Shown here: piece by piece, positions 35,744 through 43,542 of the stretch
Numbering within the stretch: position 1 is the stretch's first letter
How the letters are laid out: each line of letters opens with the position of its first letter
Origin: SIG351 sp045627045
GTDB lineage: Bacteria; Bacillota; Clostridia; HGM11327
Reading direction: 5' to 3'
Assembly (NCBI GenBank): GCA_045627045.1
Contig: JAZQMY010000051.1
Coordinates: forward strand, 1-64,000
DNA: 64,000 bases
Made by a program: the position numbers and the translations under genes
The notes under the pieces: model-generated
Databases searched by the model: none
What the model was told of the DNA's origin: nothing
Seen by the model: only the letters and a program-made list of their open reading frames with translations

Positions 35744-35968
35744 GTGACGGAGGACGAGATAGATAAATCAATTATGAAAAGTGTTACCGAACTTTTCGGA
35801 GATGATGACGAATATGTGCCGGTTGGCATAGACAGAGAAGATATTTTCCTTACAGTATGCGAAAAGAAGTCTGCCATTGCAGCTTCAGTGCTGCTGGAGT
35901 TCCAGAGCCGCAAAACACATGATACGGTAAGGTTCCTTACTAATATTATGATCCCTCTCGAAGAATAA
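35744..35968 (+). CDS. small hypothetical protein, possibly truncated
   Basis: A 74-codon ORF from a GTG (MTEDEIDKSIMKSVTELFGD) to a TAA just before a good terminator. The frame extends only eight codons further upstream (LIGYEADV) before a TAG. No clear ribosome binding site is present. Acidic, protein-like composition and the terminator 14 bp downstream suggest it was once the 3' part of a longer gene whose upstream piece may be the remnant at 35433. No family recognised. Confidence 0.45.
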   Translation: MTEDEIDKSIMKSVTELFGDDDEYVPVGIDREDIFLTVCEKKSAIAASVLLEFQSRKTHDTVRFLTNIMIPLEE

Positions 35969-35982
35969 CTTGCAGCATAGCG

Positions 35983-36009
35983 GCCCCGTTGAAAAAACGG
36001 GGCTTTTTT
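35983..36009 (+). terminator. intrinsic terminator
   Basis: GCCCCGTT (35983-35990) pairs with AACGGGGC (35996-36003), followed by a T-run. Confidence 0.9.
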
Positions 36010-36069
36010 GTATTATTCTGCCGAATCGGCAAAAGTTGAAAAAAGAAGTAAAAAAAGCGTAAATATATC

Positions 36070-36098
36070 TTGACAATCTACGGAATTTATTGTAAAAT
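36070..36098 (+). promoter_or_regulatory. promoter of the yggS-sepF-divIVA group
   Basis: TTGACA (36070-36075), 17-bp spacer, TAAAAT (36093-36098), with a leader of about 70 nt. Confidence 0.8.
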
Positions 36099-36173
36099 GA
36101 TATATAGGTATAGTGGACGATTTTATACAAAAACGATATTCACATTACTTTTTTGAAGAGAGAAGATGATAAG

Positions 36174-36869
36174 ATGGGCATTGAGGAAAATATCCTTGCA
36201 GTCAGAGAAAATATTGCTTCGGCAGCAAAGAGCGCAGGTATTCCTTCGGATTCGGTGAAGCTTGTTGCAGTGTCCAAGTTCAAGCCCGCACAGGACGTTG
36301 TTTCTGCGTGGAATTGCGGCGTGAAGGATTTCGGCGAGAATTACGTTCAGGAGTTCAGGGATAAAAGCGATATCCTTTCCGAAAAGGATATACTCTGGCA
36401 TATAATAGGGCCCGTTCAGAGGAATAAGGTCAAGTACATTGCGCCTAAGAACGTGCTTGTTCAGTCCGTCGACAGGGCGGAGCTTGCCGCAGAGCTTTCA
36501 AGGTTCGCAGTAAAGCTCGGCAAGAGGATTCCCGTGCTTTTGCAGGTGAATGCATCCGAGGAGGAAACAAAGTCAGGCTGTGCAAAGTCGGAGGTCACAA
36601 GGCTTCTCGAGGAGTGCATGATGTATGACGGCATCCTTGTGCAGGGACTGATGACGATAGGTCCGAATACGGACGATATGACAAAAATAGAAGAGTGCTT
36701 CGAGGAAACAAGAGAGCTTTTCGAAAATATGAAGAAGATTTCTGCTGATATCCGCTATCTTTCAATGGGCATGACGAATGATTATACAGAAGCCATAAAG
36801 CACGGCGCGAATATAGTCAGGGTAGGCAGAGCGATTTTCGGAGAAAGACCTAAGAAAACGGAAGGCTGA
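36174..36869 (+). CDS. yggS: YggS/PLPBP family pyridoxal phosphate homeostasis protein
   Basis: About 231 aa from the ATG at 36174 (MGIEENILAVRENI), preceded by AGAGAGAAG; the 7-codon longer form is unlikely. This single-domain alanine-racemase-like TIM barrel binds PLP through the Lys of KLVAVSKFKP and keeps PLP and amino-acid/keto-acid pools in balance without known catalysis. Other motifs are FGENYVQEF, WHIIGPVQRNKVK and LSMGMTNDYTEAI. In Firmicutes it typically precedes sepF (ylmE-ylmF order), exactly as here, which supports both calls. Confidence 0.94.
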   Translation: MGIEENILAVRENIASAAKSAGIPSDSVKLVAVSKFKPAQDVVSAWNCGVKDFGENYVQEFRDKSDILSEKDILWHIIGPVQRNKVKYIAPKNVLVQSVDRAELAAELSRFAVKLGKRIPVLLQVNASEEETKSGCAKSEVTRLLEECMMYDGILVQGLMTIGPNTDDMTKIEECFEETRELFENMKKISADIRYLSMGMTNDYTEAIKHGANIVRVGRAIFGERPKKTEG

Positions 36870-36929
36870 GTCTTTTGTTTTGCAAAATAAAAAATTAAAT
36901 ATACATTTACACAGAAAGGATAAAATACT

Positions 36930-37379
36930 ATGGGCAAATTAAAGAATTTCTTGTCAAACATCGGAATGGATGATGACAGATACGATGAGGATGAAGAGAA
37001 TCTCGAAGAAGAGACAGAGGAAGAAGAGACAGAGGAAGAAGAAACACAGGCTGCTGCAAAGGTACGTCCTGTTCGCAGCGAGAACGCCGCTGCACAGCAG
37101 AATTACAGAAAGTCCGGCAACATCGAGACAATCAAGCCCGCTTCTTACAGCGATGCTCACAAGATCATCGAGAAGCTCCGTGACGGCAATATAATCGTAT
37201 TCAGCCTTGAATTGGTTGATGACGATCTCGCATTCAGAATTCTTGACTTCGTTTACGGCGGTACTTTTGCTCTTTCAGGCAAAATCAAGGAAGTCGGAAC
37301 AAGAGTATACGTAGTAACAAACTACGGAGTAAATCTCACGGAAATCGCAGGAGCTGCAGAGGTAAAGCCGCAGAAGTGA
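36930..37379 (+). CDS. sepF: cell division protein SepF
   Basis: 149 aa. SepF tethers FtsZ to the membrane and aligns septal assembly. The N-terminal MGKLKNFLSNIGM is the amphipathic membrane-targeting helix. A very acidic linker (runs of EEET) joins it to the conserved C-terminal domain: KPASYSDAHKIIEKLRDGN, FRILDFVYGGTFAL and RVYVVTNYGVNL. AAAGGA lies 9 nt before the ATG. It sits between yggS and divIVA; the usual yggT and S4-domain genes of this cluster are missing here. Confidence 0.94.
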   Translation: MGKLKNFLSNIGMDDDRYDEDEENLEEETEEEETEEEETQAAAKVRPVRSENAAAQQNYRKSGNIETIKPASYSDAHKIIEKLRDGNIIVFSLELVDDDLAFRILDFVYGGTFALSGKIKEVGTRVYVVTNYGVNLTEIAGAAEVKPQK

Positions 37380-37417
37380 TTCCAGCTTAACTATCAAGAA
37401 AGGAAACTACCGTTTTT

Positions 37418-37927
37418 ATGTCAATTACCATTGAGGATATTCAGAAAAAGCAGTTTTCAGTCAAATCAAGGGGCTACGATAAAGCAGAAGTCGATAACTT
37501 CCTTGAGGATATTATGGCTCAGATGGATTCAACTGACAATGAGCTGAATGAACTGCGCCGCAAGTGCTCTGCACTTTACGAAACAATCAACGATTACAAG
37601 AAGACAGAGGACACGATGAAGGAATTGCTCGTTCTCGCAAAGGACAAGCACGATCAGATTATTTCCGATGCTAAGGCCGAAGCTGATAAGATGCTCGAAA
37701 ATGCAAAAGCAGAATCAGAGACGCTTGTTGCTCAGGCAAACGAAAAGTATGCGGAAATGACGAACGGAATGGATCAGGAAGTCGAGAAGCTCAGAATTCA
37801 AACAGCATCAATGAAAGCCGAGTATACGCTTTTCAAGCAGAAAATAGAAGATCTTCTTCAGGCTCAGATTCAGATGTTCCGGGATATGGATAATGAAGAA
37901 ACGGCAGCTCCGGAGGAAAAGGAATAA
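37418..37927 (+). CDS. divIVA: DivIVA-domain cell division/polarity protein
   Basis: 169 aa. The N-terminal DivIVA signature is clear: TIEDIQKKQFSVKSRGYDKA followed by EVDNFLEDI, the curved-membrane-binding segment. A long coiled coil follows (residues about 30-150) with many Ala/Glu/Lys heptads. The tail is acidic (NEETAAPEEKE). It probably recruits division or growth proteins to septa and poles. lspA begins directly after its stop codon, indicating tight coupling. Confidence 0.92.
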   Translation: MSITIEDIQKKQFSVKSRGYDKAEVDNFLEDIMAQMDSTDNELNELRRKCSALYETINDYKKTEDTMKELLVLAKDKHDQIISDAKAEADKMLENAKAESETLVAQANEKYAEMTNGMDQEVEKLRIQTASMKAEYTLFKQKIEDLLQAQIQMFRDMDNEETAAPEEKE

Positions 37928-38455
37928 ATGCTGGCTTTGATAATTGCCGTGCTTGTAATAGGAATTGACAGAGCGGCAAAGATTTATGCGGTGACATGTG
38001 TAAGACCGCAGGGAACGGTTGAATTTATCCCCGGGCTGATAAGGTTTACATATGTCGAGAACAGAGGCGCTGCACACGGTATTTTCAACGGCGCAAGATG
38101 GCCTCTTATCGTGTTTACGGCACTGGCGTTAGCCCTTGCCATCTGGTTCGTCATCAGAAATTACAGAAGAATGACTCCCCTTTTCCGCATTTCGGCAGGA
38201 ATGATCATCGGAGGCGGTCTGGGAAATCTTTTCGACAGAGTGGTTTACGGATACGTTGTGGATATGCTCGAAGCAGAATTCATTGATTATGCCGTATGCA
38301 ACCCGGCAGATAATCTGCTTGTGATTGGGGCGGTGCTTCTCGGAATATACGTTCTTTTCTTTGATAAGGAATTCTTCAGAGAGAAGAAAAAGGAAGTGCC
38401 GGAAGCAAATGATGAAGAATCTTCGGACAGGGAGGATCCGCCGGATGCAGAATGA
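37928..38455 (+). CDS. lspA: lipoprotein signal peptidase (signal peptidase II)
   Basis: 175 aa integral membrane aspartyl protease that cleaves signal peptides of prolipoproteins after lipidation. Four hydrophobic segments are present. The conserved motifs are VENRGAAHGIF, GGLGNLFDRVVYGYVVDMLE and the second catalytic-Asp region CNPADNLLVIGAVL. The two catalytic Asp are in YVVDML and PADN. The C-terminal tail is unusually charged (REKKKEVPEANDEESSDRED). It begins at the base after the divIVA stop and overlaps the next gene by 11 bp. The CxxC-repeat lipoprotein at 45.7 kb is a local example of its substrate type. Confidence 0.95.
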   Translation: MLALIIAVLVIGIDRAAKIYAVTCVRPQGTVEFIPGLIRFTYVENRGAAHGIFNGARWPLIVFTALALALAIWFVIRNYRRMTPLFRISAGMIIGGGLGNLFDRVVYGYVVDMLEAEFIDYAVCNPADNLLVIGAVLLGIYVLFFDKEFFREKKKEVPEANDEESSDREDPPDAE

Positions 38456-39407
38456 AAACAGTCTGAGCTTTACCGTCGATGATAATGAATCAGGCGACAG
38501 GCTCGATCTATATCTTTCTGAGAAAAAGAACGAGTACTCTCGTTCTTTTTTCCAACGTCTGATTTCTTCGGATGCGGTCAGAGTGAACGGAAAGACAGGC
38601 AAGAAAGCTTCATATCAGGTAAGGATGGGAGACGTTATCGACATCGTGTTCCCGGAGCCTGTGAAAATAGATGTGGAACCGGAAAATATTCCGCTGGACT
38701 TTATTTATCAGGATAATGATCTTGCGGTGATCAATAAGCCGCAGGGAATGGTGGTGCATCCTGCCTGCGGAAACTATACGGGAACGCTCGTCAATGCGCT
38801 GCTGTATCATTGCAAGGACCTTTCGGGCATCAATTCAGTGCTCCGACCGGGAATAGTGCACAGGCTTGACAAGGATACATCCGGTCTCATAGTAATAGCT
38901 AAGAACGATGAGGCACATATTTCACTTGCGGAGCAGATCAAGGTAAAATCCGCACACAGACAGTATGTTGCGCTCGTTGATAACTGCTTTCAGAACGAAA
39001 GCGGTACGATACAGACGGGCTACGGAAGAAATCCGAATGACAGACTGAAAATGGCTGTCCTTCCCATGCCGAAAAATCCGGAGGATAATCCGAACGTGCG
39101 CTTTGCGAGGACGGATTATACAGTGCTTGAGCAGTACAGAGGAAACGAGAACTATTCTCTTGTCAGATGCGACCTTTATACGGGCAGAACTCATCAGATA
39201 AGAGTTCATATGGCTTATATCAAGCATCCCGTGGTGGGCGACCCCGTTTACGGCAGCAGAAACCAGCACTTCAAGCTGAACGGACAGCTGCTTCATGCGC
39301 AGAAGCTGTGCTTTGAGCACCCGAGAACACACGAGCAGATGGAATTTACTGCACCGCTGCCCGATTATTTTGAAGAAGTGCTTGCAAAGCTCAGAAACAG
39401 AAAATAA
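38445..39407 (+). CDS. rluD: RluA/RluD-family 23S rRNA pseudouridine synthase
   Basis: 320 aa from the ATG at 38445, which has GGGAGG 9 nt upstream inside lspA; the 40-codon longer frame is lspA sequence in another frame. An S4 RNA-binding domain (RLDLYLSEKKNEYSRS, SDAVRVNGK) is followed by the PseudoU_synth_2 catalytic domain with the active-site HRLDKDTSGLIV motif and YTGRTHQIRVHM. It converts uridines of large-subunit rRNA to pseudouridine; the exact target (helix 69 sites for RluD) is assumed from the family. Adjacent lspA-rluD order is common in Firmicutes. Confidence 0.93.
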   Translation: MQNENSLSFTVDDNESGDRLDLYLSEKKNEYSRSFFQRLISSDAVRVNGKTGKKASYQVRMGDVIDIVFPEPVKIDVEPENIPLDFIYQDNDLAVINKPQGMVVHPACGNYTGTLVNALLYHCKDLSGINSVLRPGIVHRLDKDTSGLIVIAKNDEAHISLAEQIKVKSAHRQYVALVDNCFQNESGTIQTGYGRNPNDRLKMAVLPMPKNPEDNPNVRFARTDYTVLEQYRGNENYSLVRCDLYTGRTHQIRVHMAYIKHPVVGDPVYGSRNQHFKLNGQLLHAQKLCFEHPRTHEQMEFTAPLPDYFEEVLAKLRNRK

Positions 39408-39416
39408 GGAAATAAT

Positions 39417-40589
39417 ATGGCATACAGCGTTTATCTGAAGAAAAACGAAGACAAAAGAATAAAGAACGGACACCCGTGGGTATATGCAAACGAGGTGCTG
39501 AAGATCGAGGGCAAGGGAAAGAACGGAGAGCTGGCAGAGGTGCTTGACTGCGAGGGCAACTTCATAGGAAAGGGCTTCATCAACCATCTCTCAAAGATAC
39601 TTGTCAGAATATTCATAAGGGATGACAGAGAAGCCACAAGAGAGCTTTTCTTTGAAAGAATATCGGCGGCAAAGGCGTACCGTGAGAAACTCGGCTATAA
39701 AGATTGCTACCGCGTGGTATTCGGCGAGGCCGACGGACTTCCTGCGCTCATCGTTGATAAATATCACGATCTTCTTTCGATACAGGTCCTTTCACTGGGA
39801 ATGGAGCTTGTAAAGCCCATGATAATCGACGTTCTCTGTGAAATATTCTCTCCCAGAGGAATATACGAGAGAAGCGATGCTCCTGTAAGAGAAAAGGAGG
39901 GGCTGAAGCAGTTCAAGGGAAAAATCTACGGCGACTTTGATCCGAGAGTAATAATCGAAGAGAATGGCCTTGAAATGTATGCCGATCTTGAGAACGGACA
40001 GAAGACGGGATACTTCCTCGATCAAAAGGAGAACCGCTTTGCAATAAGAAAATATTCAAAGGATGCCGAGGTGCTCGATTGCTTCTGCAATGTTGGCGGA
40101 TTTTCACTGAATGCCGCCGCCGCAGGTGCAAAGGAAGTAACGGCACTCGATATTTCCGAAAAGGCCCTTGCGGATGTGCGTGAGAATGCGGCGCTGAACG
40201 GACTTGACAAAATCGTTCAGACAAAATGCGGCGACGTATTTGACGTGCTCAGGGAATACAGAAAAGAGCAGAAGCAGTTTGATGTAGTTGTGCTCGATCC
40301 ACCTGCATTTGCAAAGACGGCAAACGACGTGAAGAACGCTTACAGAGGCTACAAGGATATAAATATCCTCGGTATGAAGACGGTAAAGCCGGGCGGATTC
40401 CTCGTGACGGCTTCATGCTCACATTATATGACCTTCCCGCTTTTTGACAGAATGCTCAAGGAAGCGGCATATGAGAGCGGAAGAACGGTAAGACTCTGCG
40501 AGGTGAGAACGCAGGCTCCCGATCATCCTGCGCTTCTTGCAGAGGAGGAAACAACGTACCTCAAGTTCTATATACTTCAGGTGATGTGA
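39417..40589 (+). CDS. class I SAM-dependent rRNA methyltransferase (RlmI-like)
   Basis: 390 aa. An N-terminal PUA-like RNA-binding domain (YLKKNEDKRIKNGHPWVYAN) is followed by a central EEHEE-type region and a Rossmann methyltransferase domain: QKTGYFLDQKENR, VLDCFCNVGGFSLNAAAAGA (SAM-binding), DVVVLDPPAFAK and a C-terminal SCSHYMTFPLF. Family members form 5-methylcytosine in 23S rRNA (C1962 in E. coli RlmI). AAGGAAATAAT is the ribosome binding site, 10 bp after rluD. The exact modified position in this organism is inferred. Confidence 0.92.
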   Translation: MAYSVYLKKNEDKRIKNGHPWVYANEVLKIEGKGKNGELAEVLDCEGNFIGKGFINHLSKILVRIFIRDDREATRELFFERISAAKAYREKLGYKDCYRVVFGEADGLPALIVDKYHDLLSIQVLSLGMELVKPMIIDVLCEIFSPRGIYERSDAPVREKEGLKQFKGKIYGDFDPRVIIEENGLEMYADLENGQKTGYFLDQKENRFAIRKYSKDAEVLDCFCNVGGFSLNAAAAGAKEVTALDISEKALADVRENAALNGLDKIVQTKCGDVFDVLREYRKEQKQFDVVVLDPPAFAKTANDVKNAYRGYKDINILGMKTVKPGGFLVTASCSHYMTFPLFDRMLKEAAYESGRTVRLCEVRTQAPDHPALLAEEETTYLKFYILQVM

Positions 40590-40623
40590 TTTCCACCATA
40601 AAAATGCAGTAATCAAAAAACAC

Positions 40624-40651
40624 TTGACAATAACGGAAAATAATATATAAT
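40624..40651 (+). promoter_or_regulatory. promoter of trkA-trkH
   Basis: TTGACA (40624-40629), 16-bp spacer, TATAAT (40646-40651). Confidence 0.8.
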
Positions 40652-40683
40652 TAAAAATATAATCTATACCAAAGGAAAGATTT

Positions 40684-42039
40684 ATGAACATTATTATTGT
40701 TGGCTGCGGCAAGGTAGGTCAGACACTCTGCGAACAGCTTAATGAAGAAGACAACAATATTACGATAATTGATATTGATGCCGAAAAAGTAAACTCCTTT
40801 TCAGAGAGACTTGATATAATGGGCATTGTGGGCAACGGTGCAACTCATACAGTTCAGCAGGAGGCAGGAATCGATAACGCAGACCTGCTTATAGCCGTAA
40901 CCGATTCTGATGAGCTCAATCTTCTTTGCTGTCTTATTGCAAAGAAAGCCGGCAACTGCCACACTATCGCAAGAATCAAGAACCCCGAATACAGCACAGA
41001 AGCACCTTATCTCAAGGACGAGCTTGGCCTTGCAATGGTTATCAATCCGGAATATGCCGCCGCACAGGAGATAGCAAGAGTGCTTCGCTTCCCATCGGCG
41101 ATTAAGATCGATACCTTTGCAAAGGGAAAGGTGGAGCTTCTCAAATTCAGGCTTCCCGAAGGCTCAAAGCTCGTGGGAATGTCTGTAAAGGATATCATCC
41201 TCAAGCTCAAGTGCGACGTTCTTGTCTGCACGGTTGAAAGAGACGACGAGGCCTACATTGCAAACGGCGATTTTATATTTGAAGAGCGTGATATCATTTC
41301 AATCATTGCTTCACCGAAGAATGCAAATGATTTCTTCAACAAGATTGACTACAGAATTCACTCCGTAAAGGATGCCATGATCATGGGCGGCGGAGAAATT
41401 ACACAGTATCTCTGCGATATCCTTACAAAGTCAGGCATTTCCGTAAAGGTAATTGAGCCAAACACGGAAATCTGCGATGAGCTTTGCATGACATGGCCGG
41501 ATGTTACTTTTATCAACGGAGATCCTATGGATAAGGATGTTCTGGGAGAAGAAGGTATTGACAAAGCAGGAGCGTTCCTTGCAATGACAAATACCGATGA
41601 AGAGAACATAATGCTCTCGCTGTATGCAAAGAGAGTTACAGAGGGAAAAATCATTACTAAAATAAGCAGGATTGAGTTCGACGAAGTAATCAAATCTCTC
41701 GAACTTGATACGATGGTTTGCCCGAAGGACATCACCGCTGTTTCGATAGTCCGCTATGTCAGAGCAATGAAGAATACGATAGGAAGCAACGTTGAGACGC
41801 TTTACAACGTAATTGAAGGTAAGGTCGAGGCTGCGGAATTCATAGTCAAGGAGAATTCGCCTGTTGCGGGAGTACCTCTCATGGAGCTCAAGTTCAAGGA
41901 AAACGTGCTTATTGCATCGATTCTCCGTGACAAGAAGGTCATCATTCCGAGAGGTCATGATGTGATCATGCCGGGAGATGCGGTTGTAATAGTATCAAAG
42001 CTTATGGCTCTTCATGATATTTCCGACGTGCTGAAATAA
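40684..42039 (+). CDS. trkA: Trk potassium transport regulator TrkA
   Basis: 451 aa cytosolic NAD(H)-binding gating subunit of the Trk K+ uptake channel. It holds two RCK units, each a TrkA-N Rossmann domain plus a TrkA-C domain. Unit 1 starts MNIIIVGCGKVGQTLCEQL, with the IDIDAEK acidic strand end; unit 2 starts AMIMGGGEITQYLCDIL. Both TrkA-C parts are visible (VGMSVKDIILKLKCDVLVC; AGVPLMELKFKENVLIASI). The two-unit form is the usual full-length TrkA. trkH lies 11 bp downstream, forming a complete system. Confidence 0.95.
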   Translation: MNIIIVGCGKVGQTLCEQLNEEDNNITIIDIDAEKVNSFSERLDIMGIVGNGATHTVQQEAGIDNADLLIAVTDSDELNLLCCLIAKKAGNCHTIARIKNPEYSTEAPYLKDELGLAMVINPEYAAAQEIARVLRFPSAIKIDTFAKGKVELLKFRLPEGSKLVGMSVKDIILKLKCDVLVCTVERDDEAYIANGDFIFEERDIISIIASPKNANDFFNKIDYRIHSVKDAMIMGGGEITQYLCDILTKSGISVKVIEPNTEICDELCMTWPDVTFINGDPMDKDVLGEEGIDKAGAFLAMTNTDEENIMLSLYAKRVTEGKIITKISRIEFDEVIKSLELDTMVCPKDITAVSIVRYVRAMKNTIGSNVETLYNVIEGKVEAAEFIVKENSPVAGVPLMELKFKENVLIASILRDKKVIIPRGHDVIMPGDAVVIVSKLMALHDISDVLK

Positions 42040-42050
42040 GGTAAACTGCC

Positions 42051-43487
42051 ATGAACTTCAAGATGATAAAAAACGTATTGGGATGGATACTCATATTTGA
42101 GGCGATGTTCCTTGCAGTGCCGCTTGTAACGGCAATCGTGTATAAGGAAGCACTTCTGCCTTTCCTCGGAACGATCCTTATCTGCCTTGCGGCAGGCTTT
42201 GCGCTTACGATAGGAAAGACGGAGAAAAAGACGCTCTATTCAAAGGACGGCTTCGTAATTGTTGCGCTCAGCTGGATAGTGCTCAGTCTTTTCGGCGCTT
42301 TGCCTTTCATTTTCTCCGGTGCGATCCCGTCATTCATCGATGCACTCTTTGAAACGGTTTCAGGCTTCACCACGACAGGCGCAAGTATTCTCAGCGACGT
42401 TGAGTCGCTCCCGAAATCGGTTCTTATGTGGAGGAGCTTTACTCATTGGGTAGGCGGAATGGGCGTTCTCGTATTTATTATGGCATTCGTACCGCTTTCA
42501 GGCGGCCGCAATGTGCATATCATGAAAGCAGAAAGCCCCGGACCTTCCGTAAGCAAGCTTGTTCCTCATGTAAAGGCTACCGTTACAATACTTTATGTAA
42601 TGTACTTTGCTCTTACGCTTATTGAGTTTGTGGTGCTTCTGATCGGCGGAATGAACGTATTTGATGCAATAAATACTGCGGTTGCAACGGCAGGCACAGG
42701 CGGATTCGGTATCAAGAACGATAGCTTCACAAGTTTTTCTCCGTTCCTCCAGAATACGGTTACTGTATTCATGCTTCTCTTCTCGGTCAATTTTACCTGC
42801 TATTATTTGATACTCAAGGGAAAGATAAAGGACGCATTCAATACGGAAACGATAGTGTTTATTCTGATGGTTACGCTTTCCACGGCTGCCATTTCAATAA
42901 ACGTGGCTTCACAGTATTCATCAACAGGTGAAACCGTAAGGCACGTAGCATTCTCTGTTGCAACTGTTGTTTCTACAACAGGCTTCTCGACTACGGACTT
43001 TGACTTGTGGCCGTCATTCTCAAAGGCTATTCTCGTATCGCTTATGTTCATAGGCGCCTGCGCAGGATCGACCGGCGGCGGCACAAAGATATCACGAATC
43101 ATCATTGCCTTCAAGGGAATGCAGGCTGAAATCAAGAGACTCATTCACCCGAGACAGGTCATGAAGACATCACTTGACGGACACTCGATAGAAGAAGAGA
43201 CTGTTCACTCGGTTTATGCATATTATATGTGCTTCCTGGCGATATTTGCGGCATCGTTCCTCATACTGCTCATCAGTGAGCGTGACATTGATCTTGTTTC
43301 AAGCTTCACCGCCGTTACGGCAACGATGAACAACATAGGACCGGGTCTTGTGCGTGTAGGTCCGACACAAAATTTCGGATTCTTTTCTGTAACATCAAAA
43401 ATCGTATTCATTTTTGATATGCTTGCAGGAAGACTTGAGCTCTTCCCGATGATCGTGCTTCTCAGCCCGAGAACGTGGAAAAAATAA
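42051..43487 (+). CDS. trkH: Trk/Ktr potassium channel subunit TrkH
   Basis: 478 aa integral membrane protein forming the K+-conducting pore with TrkA on its cytosolic face. Four M1-P-M2-type repeats are visible; selectivity-loop segments include ETVSGFTTTGASIL, ATAGTGGFGIKND, VVSTTGFSTTDF and ATMNNIGPGL. The WRSFTHWVGGMGVLVF motif is diagnostic. It is co-transcribed with trkA. A long hairpin without a U-tract follows, so the transcript may continue weakly into the next gene. Confidence 0.95.
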   Translation: MNFKMIKNVLGWILIFEAMFLAVPLVTAIVYKEALLPFLGTILICLAAGFALTIGKTEKKTLYSKDGFVIVALSWIVLSLFGALPFIFSGAIPSFIDALFETVSGFTTTGASILSDVESLPKSVLMWRSFTHWVGGMGVLVFIMAFVPLSGGRNVHIMKAESPGPSVSKLVPHVKATVTILYVMYFALTLIEFVVLLIGGMNVFDAINTAVATAGTGGFGIKNDSFTSFSPFLQNTVTVFMLLFSVNFTCYYLILKGKIKDAFNTETIVFILMVTLSTAAISINVASQYSSTGETVRHVAFSVATVVSTTGFSTTDFDLWPSFSKAILVSLMFIGACAGSTGGGTKISRIIIAFKGMQAEIKRLIHPRQVMKTSLDGHSIEEETVHSVYAYYMCFLAIFAASFLILLISERDIDLVSSFTAVTATMNNIGPGLVRVGPTQNFGFFSVTSKIVFIFDMLAGRLELFPMIVLLSPRTWKK

Positions 43488-43493
43488 AAGTAA

Positions 43494-43524
43494 AACAAGG
43501 TATCGTTCAGAACGATACCTTGTT
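43494..43524. promoter_or_regulatory. perfect 14-bp hairpin between trkH and the glycosidase-like gene
   Basis: AACAAGGTATCGTT (43494-43507), CAG, and its exact complement (43511-43524). It lies just upstream of the AAGGAGG site for the next gene. No U-run follows on the plus strand, so it looks less like a terminator than like a leader hairpin, an operator or an RNA-processing site. Confidence 0.6.
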
Positions 43525-43542
43525 GATAATAAGGAGGATACT

